Origin: Polyporus tsugae
Lineage: Eukaryota > Basidiomycota > Agaricomycetes > Polyporales > Polyporaceae
Assembly (NCBI GenBank): GCA_024305745.1
Contig: JAHRBS010000011.1
Coordinates: forward strand, 744,001-808,000
Direction: 5' to 3'
DNA length: 64,000 bases
In this document: piece after piece, positions 57,958 to 64,000 of the stretch
Layout: every line of letters starts with the position of its first letter
How positions within the stretch are numbered: position 1 is the stretch's first letter
Notes under the pieces: model-generated
Told to the model about the DNA's origin: nothing
Databases searched by the model: none
What the model saw: the letters and a program-made list of their open reading frames with translations, nothing else
Translations under genes and position numbers: made by a program

Positions 57958-60278
57958 TCATCGTTTCGCCGTCGTCCTCCCAGGCTTCCCGTGCCTCCGA
58001 CCGCCATAGTCGTCGTCCGCGACGGAGTCCAAGAACCCGCCGAGCTCGAGCGTGTTCCGCGCCGCCTGGTTGATGTGCTTGACCCTGTCCGGTCCCAAGT
58101 GGATGCCGCCAAAGTAGCGCGTCACGATCAGCACGTTGTCGACCTCCTGTGTAGCGTAAACGGGGAACACCCCGGTGTCAGCCAGCGCTTCAACACGTCT
58201 GAATATAGAAATAGAAAGAATCATGGGTTTTGGATTTGAGTCGGAACGTACGTACCAGAATCTGTAAGAGGTGCGCCAATCGTCCCCCAGCCGCGGTCTC
58301 TCCGTCATCGTCATTGTCTACACGTACATACATGTTGAGCTGAGCGCGAGAGAGCGAGTCGAGCGAGTCGAGCGACACGCAGCGTACTCACCTTGGTGAA
58401 GGATAGAGCCTACACGACACCGCCACGCGTTAATGACCGGATGAGCAGCGCGAGCTATTCGGCGGTCCGACATGAGGAGAACAAGTGAACTATGGATCAC
58501 CATCCGCCTGAATCCGTCGGATTCCGCCGGATTCCGCCGGATTTAGCGCCAAAATACGTGAGCAAATAGTGCCTCCAGAAGAGCAACTTAAGGACTCCGC
58601 AGGAAGCTTTCACGCAGTCATTGACCTTGAAAGTGGTAGTTTACTCACAAGGGGCTCTTCACCCTTCCCGGCAAGCTTTAACGTTGAATGGACGGTATCC
58701 TGACCCACAAGGAGGTTAGCATAGCAGTGTTTCGAGTTCATGTTGCCTGTATTTGCCTTAAGCCATCCAATGGTGACCGTGTTTTCAGTTGGATGAAAGG
58801 TATTGACTATCCAAGACTATCGGGCATCTGGTCAGCGATGCATGAGTTCTACGTTGGGCTGACCGCTTTCCTTTATTTATGAGGTGTTTGCCAGATCTCC
58901 CTGAACGTAATTGGCGCATCCGTTACTATATTACCAGTTAGGCTACCGCCGAAGACGGTGTTGCTTCCGAGAAAGCAATGTTCAGTCAAGCGTGTGGAAT
59001 GACTTGAGTCTAAGGGGGGACTAGCCAAGAAGGAGGCAACAGCAACGTGGATGTGTACTCCTACCCAGAATACGGGAAGGATTTCGGTAAAAGAGGTTGG
59101 GCCACCAAGGATTTGCTGGCTAAGAACCAAGATATAGATACAGCATATTGCGAAAGCCGTCTACCCTTGCGTGTCTCGCGCTTGCAGAGTTCCACGTTAG
59201 GGTTGGAGTAACCGTAAACGCGGATACTCTTCAGGTATATGCACGAAACGGTAGCTGCGTTCAGGTGCGTCCGGTGGAATCCGGCGGAATCCGGCGGACG
59301 GTGATCCATAGCCCAGGCTATCAGGACATGAGATGAGCGAGGATGATCGGAACCTGCGAGCATTATTCGGTGTGAGCGACGCCGAGAACTCAACGAGCTC
59401 GATCGGAGGGCGTGAAGCTTTGAAGTTTGAACATACCTGCGACGGGTCCGTAACGCGGCACGCGCGTCGGACGAACGAGCTCTTCCGATCTTGGATCGCC
59501 TCCGCCTCCACAATCGTGATCCCAGGCGGCATCTGCATCTGCATCTCCGCCGGGCCCCGTCGACCACTGCCGCTCCCATCTCGCTCGTCACGGACCTCTT
59601 CCGGTTCGTTGCCGTCCTCCCTCTGTCCCTCATGCCCCCACGCACGCGCACGCGCCCGTCCGTCCTCCCTCATCAGCTCGCCCGCCCTCCTCTCGCTCAG
59701 CCGTTCTCCCATCCACTCCACACAGCGCTCCTTGACCCACTCCAAGCCGTCGAACACGCATTCCGCGCCGGGCACCCACTCGACTGCGCCCCGCGAGATG
59801 TACGTGCGCAGGACGGTGCCGAAGAGCGGTGCGTCGACGCCGTACGGGCCGATGTAGCGCGAGAGGAGCTGTAGCTGGGGAGGGGCGGAGGTCGGGTAGG
59901 TGGGCGGGAGGGAGACGAGGATGAGGATGGTCACGTTCACGGGGTGGGATGACTGGGAGGGGGCGGGGGAGGGGGAGGGGGAGGGCGGCTCGATGCTATA
60001 GACATTTGCCGTGAATGGTGAATATTGAATGAGCGGTTCTGGACGCATCGCGGCGCGCAAGGATAGAGCACAAGGAGCACAAGGGGTTGAACGTAACGTA
60101 CCTGAGGGTGACCTCGTAGCATATCGTACCCGGGGCTCGGTGCTCTTTAGACTGAGGCTCTGGCTGCTTGGATTGCGATCGGGTCCAGGAGAGGGCGACG
60201 GCGACGGCGAGTTGCTGCTCGCGCGCGATGAGGGCTTCCAGATGCTCACTGCGTCTTCTCCGTAGATGCTCTGGAGGA
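57958..60278 (-). pseudogene. IMPACT/Yih1 homologue (RWD + UPF0029), split by a transposon
   Basis: Yih1/IMPACT binds Gcn1 through its RWD domain and so restrains the Gcn2 amino-acid-starvation kinase. Minus strand: the RWD exon from 60278 opens VLQSIYGEDAVSIW and contains LILVSLPPTYPTSAPPQLQL. It ends at 59437 with GITIVEAEAIQDRKSSFV and DPSQ. The next exon reads VPIILAHLMS and is cut at 59325 by an 848-bp element. The same exon resumes at 58476 as SDRRIARAAHPVINAWRC. Later exons give DNDDDGETAAGGRLAHLLQI, then (58146-57958) EVDNVLIVTRYFGGIHLGPD and the stop. All splice phases around the insertion fit. On the truncated side a TGA follows LMS at once, so the UPF0029 half cannot be made from this transcript unless the insert is spliced out. 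The first exon, upstream of 60278, is not resolved. Confidence 0.8.
58477..59324. mobile_element. 848-bp inverted-repeat element inserted in the IMPACT homologue
   Basis: Flanked by a perfect 8-bp direct repeat GACATGAG (58469-58476 and 59325-59332). Removing one copy plus the insert restores a continuous exon. Near-terminal inverted repeats begin exactly 13 bp inside each end: CTATGGATCACC at 58490-58501 and its inverse at 59300-59311. They continue inward for about 30 bp of CGGATTCCGC-type repeats with few mismatches. The outermost 13 bp are not inverted copies. No transposase is encoded. An 8-bp duplication fits hAT, but the superfamily is not proven. Confidence 0.8.
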
Positions 60279-60765
60279 CTGCATGTCCCGTCGTCGTGGG
60301 CGCGATAGATGGATGGATGGACGGACGGACGAGCCACGCAGGCGGCAGAAGGGGTGGACATCAGGCATGATGCATATGAGGGCTCTGCGGGGACGGTCGG
60401 CGGAGAGAGGAAGGGCGCGCGCCGCCGAGTTCGGACGCGATGGACTCGCGTGTGGGATCCGGGTCCGCGGAGAGCTGGGCGATGAGGCCTCGATGAGGTC
60501 TGCGAGGGTGGAGGGAGTGGAGGGCATCGGTCGCGATCGCGGAGGATTCGAACATGAATGTGCGGAAGTCGAGCGTGCGCCGTTACAGTAACACGACCGA
60601 GCAGAGAACGAGCTGCAAAAAAACTCGAGGAGGGGTATCGGAGAGTAGAAATGTCTCAGAGTAACGACATGAAGGAACGGCAAAAACTACATTGTACATC
60701 TCACCTGGTTCCAGGTTGTTCAGTGCGTCCGAGGTTCATGCACAACGCAGTGAATAATATGCTAA
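60279..60765. other. 5' region of the IMPACT homologue and intergenic DNA
   Basis: The first exon of the IMPACT homologue probably lies around 60555-60361 on the minus strand (a stretch reading LIAQLSADPDPTRESIASEL), but its donor was not found. The remainder separates it from the 3' end of the BAH-PHD gene upstream. A candidate start is ATG 60555. Confidence 0.4.
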
Positions 60766-62247
60766 CTAGATCCAGTTCAAACAAATGCGGCACCTATAAA
60801 ACACCTTGTACAGTACATTTCGCCTTTCCTTATCTACCTCCTGCATCAGCAAGTTGATGAATTTGAGGTCCTCCTCGTAGGACTCGACATTGTGCTTGAT
60901 GAACGCCCACCACTTCGGAAGCGCTGTCGCCGGCGTGTGGTCCTTCATCTCGTTCCGAACTGCCTGCAACGTAACTTCAAGTGAGACAGGCTCACCGTTC
61001 CAATCGTGATCAAAGCGAGGGCGTCGCTCGATCGGACCACGCAAAGACCACTCCCAATCCTCTCTGTTGGTAGTCCAGGGCACATCGTTGCAGTAACCGG
61101 GGTGGATGAGGAGGAGCTTATCCACATCCTTCTCACAGTCAATGTTCTTCGGGTAGATCTTCTCACCAAGACAGGCTTCGTGGAACCACTCCATGCAGTC
61201 CGAGCAGTACCGCATCACGTGTTCGTGCGGCTTATAAGTTCCGCCCAGGGAGCAGGGGGCCATGAGGAATCTTTCATTTGCGGGACAGTACCTCACGTAG
61301 TCCTGATGTTATTGTTAGCATGCATGTACAAGTCCAAAAGAGAATGGAGAACATACCTTCGAGGCGGCCCACATAGAGGGCCAGGGTCCATCAATGGACC
61401 TGCAAACCTCGAGGTCTGCGCGCGTGTACAGGCCGCCGGGTTTAAGCGGTGTGAATGTTGCTTCGTTAGCATGAATGACCGCAACTTCAATGGTGCCTGT
61501 GATCCGCGGCTCCCAAACGAACTCCTCCTGCGTTGTCCGCACGAGTTCCTGACAACCACCAAGCTGGTTCAAGAGCTCGGCCGTGCGATCATCCGCCATC
61601 GCGACATTGTTGCATGACTGGAGTTCTATCGCGCTAACATAGTTGCGGCAATGGAAAATGAACTACCCGGTGCGTGGTCAGCCATCCCGTCTGGATGCAA
61701 AGGCCCGGGAGCGGGCATGACAGAACAAGAAGAAAATGAACGTACCTTGCGGTTAAAAACATTCCACCTCACCTCGATGACCTGTTTGATCTCCTGGCCC
61801 TTCTTCTTTTGGATGATGGTCGCGGAGATGACGCGAACACTGTGAAAGGTCAGTGTTTGCGTGGTCCCCGAGGGCCGCGTACTCACAAATCCTGGGGAAC
61901 AACTTGAAAGTTGTGCCCTCCTACGCTGACTGCTATGGCGTTACTACACATAACAAGCTATAATGGTTCATTTACTCACCAACACTCAAAGTACGTGGCG
62001 ATGATGCCTGGAAGTCCTCCTCCGTGCCTTCCCAAACCTCCTGATCCTGATCCTGATCCTCTGGCATGTTTTGGAATGTCTCACCCGTCGCCTCTTCCTC
62101 CTGAACTGGACAATGGTGGACCCTTGTTAGAGGGCTTTCAGATAGAGTTGTGTCTGACTCGCGGAACATATGGTGGTCCTCCAGTGAAGTGTCAAGTGAA
62201 AGCGGATGGAGCAGCGGAGCGTGGAAGGAGAGATGTCGGACGTACAT
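60766..62247 (-). CDS. BAH-domain protein with PHD-like zinc finger
   Basis: Probable chromatin reader of an Agaricomycete-expanded family. Minus-strand exons: about 62247-61975 (acidic, EDQDQDQEVWEGTEEDF), a short exon near 61910-61890 (TFKLFPRI or HNFQVVPQDL depending on phase), one starting VRVISATIIQKKKGQEIKQV and ending EVRWNVFNRK, then 61617-61357 and 61302-60766. The middle exons form a BAH-like fold (VRVISATI, EEFVWEPRITGT, LPKPG-type GGLYTRADLEV). The last begins DYVRYCPANERFLMAPCSLG and has the PHD-like ligands HVMRYCSDCMEWFHEACLGE. It then continues with a helical tail and stops at 60766. Splicing of exons 3-5 is in phase. The junctions of the first two exons are not settled. No stop or frameshift is seen in the conserved part. 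Confidence 0.6.
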
Positions 62248-63470
62248 AAGTACTTATGTAAGTGAACGGAGAACGGATAATGGATAATAAGTAACGGATA
62301 ACACCAACACGGATGGGATAAGACCGACTACGCTACGTATAGCAGCTCAGGTAAGTAAGCTAACGATTAGCTAATATTACACTACCCTCGTTTCGGCGGG
62401 CGCCAGAGTGCGTCTGGATAATATCTTCTCCTTGATCCACTGTTTCGAAGCGCAGTATGTTTAACACCTATGCTCGACATAACACAATTTACCTTGGCTG
62501 ATCAACACACAATGACGAATGTATAGCCTAGCGGCATCTGTCCTTGACGTTTTGTCAACATGGTGTCCTCCGCCTCCACTTCTCCGTTGGCTGTTGTCGT
62601 CCCGCCGACCATCCTTTGCGGCGGCAGCATCGTCATCGAGGTCTGCATTAAGCGGAGTGGAGATATACATACGTGCGTTCTCTCCTCTCCTCTACTTCTC
62701 CACCATCTCTTCTCCCAGGACCTCACCTTATTCATCGATAGACGCGTCCGACGGAATAAGCACCCCCGCGAAGAGAAACATCAGATAGCGGAGGAGAAGA
62801 TCCGCAAGGGCATCTGGCACGGGATGGCGCGCGTCATAGTGTGCGTCTTCCCTCGTCTTGCGCCTCCAACGCACCTCCTCATGTGTGCCATGGCTGGATT
62901 AGGTGTCGATCCCAAACGTCCCCGTCTTCCCGCTGTTCAACCCGCTCCCGCTCCTCATCACGATCATGACGAGGACTGGAGGAGACCAGGGAGTGGAGGG
63001 AGGGGAGGGGAGATGGGACGATGGGTGCAGCGCACGAGCTTCTCGTCCACGTTCATGCCCCCGACGTCTGGTGCGCCGACCGTGGTGGTCAACGTACGTA
63101 CTGTTTCCGTGTCCTGTTCCGTTGACGGTGGGAGACGGCGCATGCTGACCTGACACCTTCGTTTCATATGGTAGTACTACCTATCGCTGAACGTGCCGTT
63201 CGGGCAACGACATTACCTTGAAGGTCCCCGTGACGATCACCTCGGGGCTGAACTGGCCCTGCTTCAAGTCCGAGCCCGTGTCCTAGTCTCGATCCCCGGG
63301 ACAGCCGAAGTCCGAGCTGCAAGCTGTTGGTGTCGGTGATAACGCGAAATCGGACGCACCGGCCACGACTACCGAGGGCTATTCGCCGACGCGCGACCTG
63401 ACTCTGCCGCTATAGGCATCCTTCCTGGTTCTCTCGATGGCTGTCGGTCTGAGGCTGACGAATGCGGATG
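62248..63470. other. no recognised gene
   Basis: About 1.2 kb. Frames such as 62560-63153 (+) and 62899-63156 (-) lack known motifs. Pieces such as SIPNVPVFPLFNPLPLL (+, about 62903) may be remnants, but no family is recognised. It may include the missing 5' part of the dynamin-like gene. Confidence 0.35.
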
Positions 63471-64000
63471 ATGCAGACAATATTGGAAGGCGGAAGGAAA
63501 GTCTTGGTTCGCCGTATCCTGTCGAAAGATGAATACGTCTTCGGAATACTGGTGCTCGATTTCTCTTCGCGGGGATGGCACCACCACGGTGTTCAGTCCC
63601 GTCCTCATCTCTTCAAGCATGTCGTCGAGCTCTGGATCCGGTGCGAGCAGGCAGCCGTACTCTGCCCACATCTCGACCAGGCAATTTCCAAGACCATGTC
63701 GCGCAAACAGATTAAGCAGGTTACGGACTGCAGTATCGGGCAGGTGAAGAAGTTCAGCAACACGGTGGTTGAGGTGAAGATCTGCGACCCGAAAGGCGCG
63801 GATCCCGTGTTCGTCGACCTCCCTGGTACATACTCATCTCTTAGAATGGTTGTTTGATACCCAGTGTGATTGAGTTAGACCGTGGTGTAGGACTCATCTC
63901 GAACAGGACGAGGATGTCGTGAACCAGGTCGAGAACATGGTCAAGCAGTACATTTCACTTCCCTCCACAATCATTCTGGTCACAGTCCCAGCTGAAGGTG
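63471..64000 (+). pseudogene. dynamin-like GTPase, partial at the right edge and frameshifted
   Basis: Dynamins are large membrane-remodelling GTPases. The frame reads ELWIRCEQAAVLCPHLDQAI, then SRKQIKQVTDCSIGQVKKFS, NTVVEVKICD and VFVDLPG. The last is the DxxG (G3) motif. It is followed by a 65-nt intron (63826-63890, GTACAT...GTGTAG). The next exon gives DEDVVNQVENMVKQYISLPS and TIILVTVPAEG up to the window end, the expected segment before the TKxD motif. Two defects appear. Upstream, the family-like reading EYWCSISLRGDGTTTVFSPV (about 63544) lies one frame away. After the intron, one base is missing between LIS and DEDVV (63891-63910), since the spliced frame would stop. The P-loop was not found. 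Confidence 0.6.

Overview
The window reads as nuclear DNA of a filamentous basidiomycete, most likely an Agaricomycete. Genes are cut by many short introns of about 50-110 nt with GTRNGT donors. The recognisable families (Tnp2 and Plavaka-type transposases, PIF/Harbinger, HET, F-box, BAH-PHD, WD40 behind an Agaricomycete N-terminal domain, Zn2Cys6) are typical of that class. Nothing bacterial is seen. All exon models were spliced by eye from reading-frame continuity, so boundaries are predictions.

Layout. 1-418: edge of a coiled-coil gene (-). 1214-2215: small unknown gene (+), convergent with a Tnp2 (CACTA-like) transposase gene at 6183-2649 (-) that is intact except for one in-frame TAA. 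6539-10588: a complete PIF/Harbinger transposon with perfect 37-bp terminal inverted repeats, a DDE transposase gene (+) and a convergent Myb/SANT-like partner gene (-). 15184-17026: an intact F-box-like gene. About 17-36 kb is mostly a gene desert holding decayed pieces: an F-box/LRR-like fragment, an alanine aminotransferase fragment, a HET-domain pseudogene, a duplicated segment, simple-repeat arrays and one unknown multi-exon gene.

36.4-44.1 kb is transposon-rich: a Plavaka-type C-terminal fragment (-), a GCM/WRKY-finger DDE transposase (+) followed in the same gene model by a ubiquitin-peptidase-like region, and a 1.1-kb hAT-like non-autonomous element. 45.3-49.0 kb is a WD40 gene split by a 2.1-kb hAT-like insertion. 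51.2-52.3 kb is a broken Xaa-Pro aminopeptidase (-). 55.1-55.9 kb is a short Zn2Cys6 gene with altered zinc ligands. 56.3-57.7 kb is a single-pass Ser/Thr-rich surface protein. 57.96-60.28 kb is an IMPACT/Yih1 homologue (-) interrupted by an 848-bp inverted-repeat element with a perfect 8-bp target duplication. 60.8-62.2 kb is a BAH-PHD chromatin-reader-like gene (-). The right edge holds a damaged dynamin-like GTPase gene (+).

The genes do not form a pathway. The window looks like a transposon-dominated, decaying region in which host genes (WD40, IMPACT, aminopeptidase P, HET, dynamin) were broken by insertions, single-base indels and stop codons that are often TGA. The Harbinger element, the F-box-like gene and the BAH-PHD gene are the best candidates for intact loci. 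The most unusual object is the transposase joined to a peptidase-like region at 38.7-42.5 kb.
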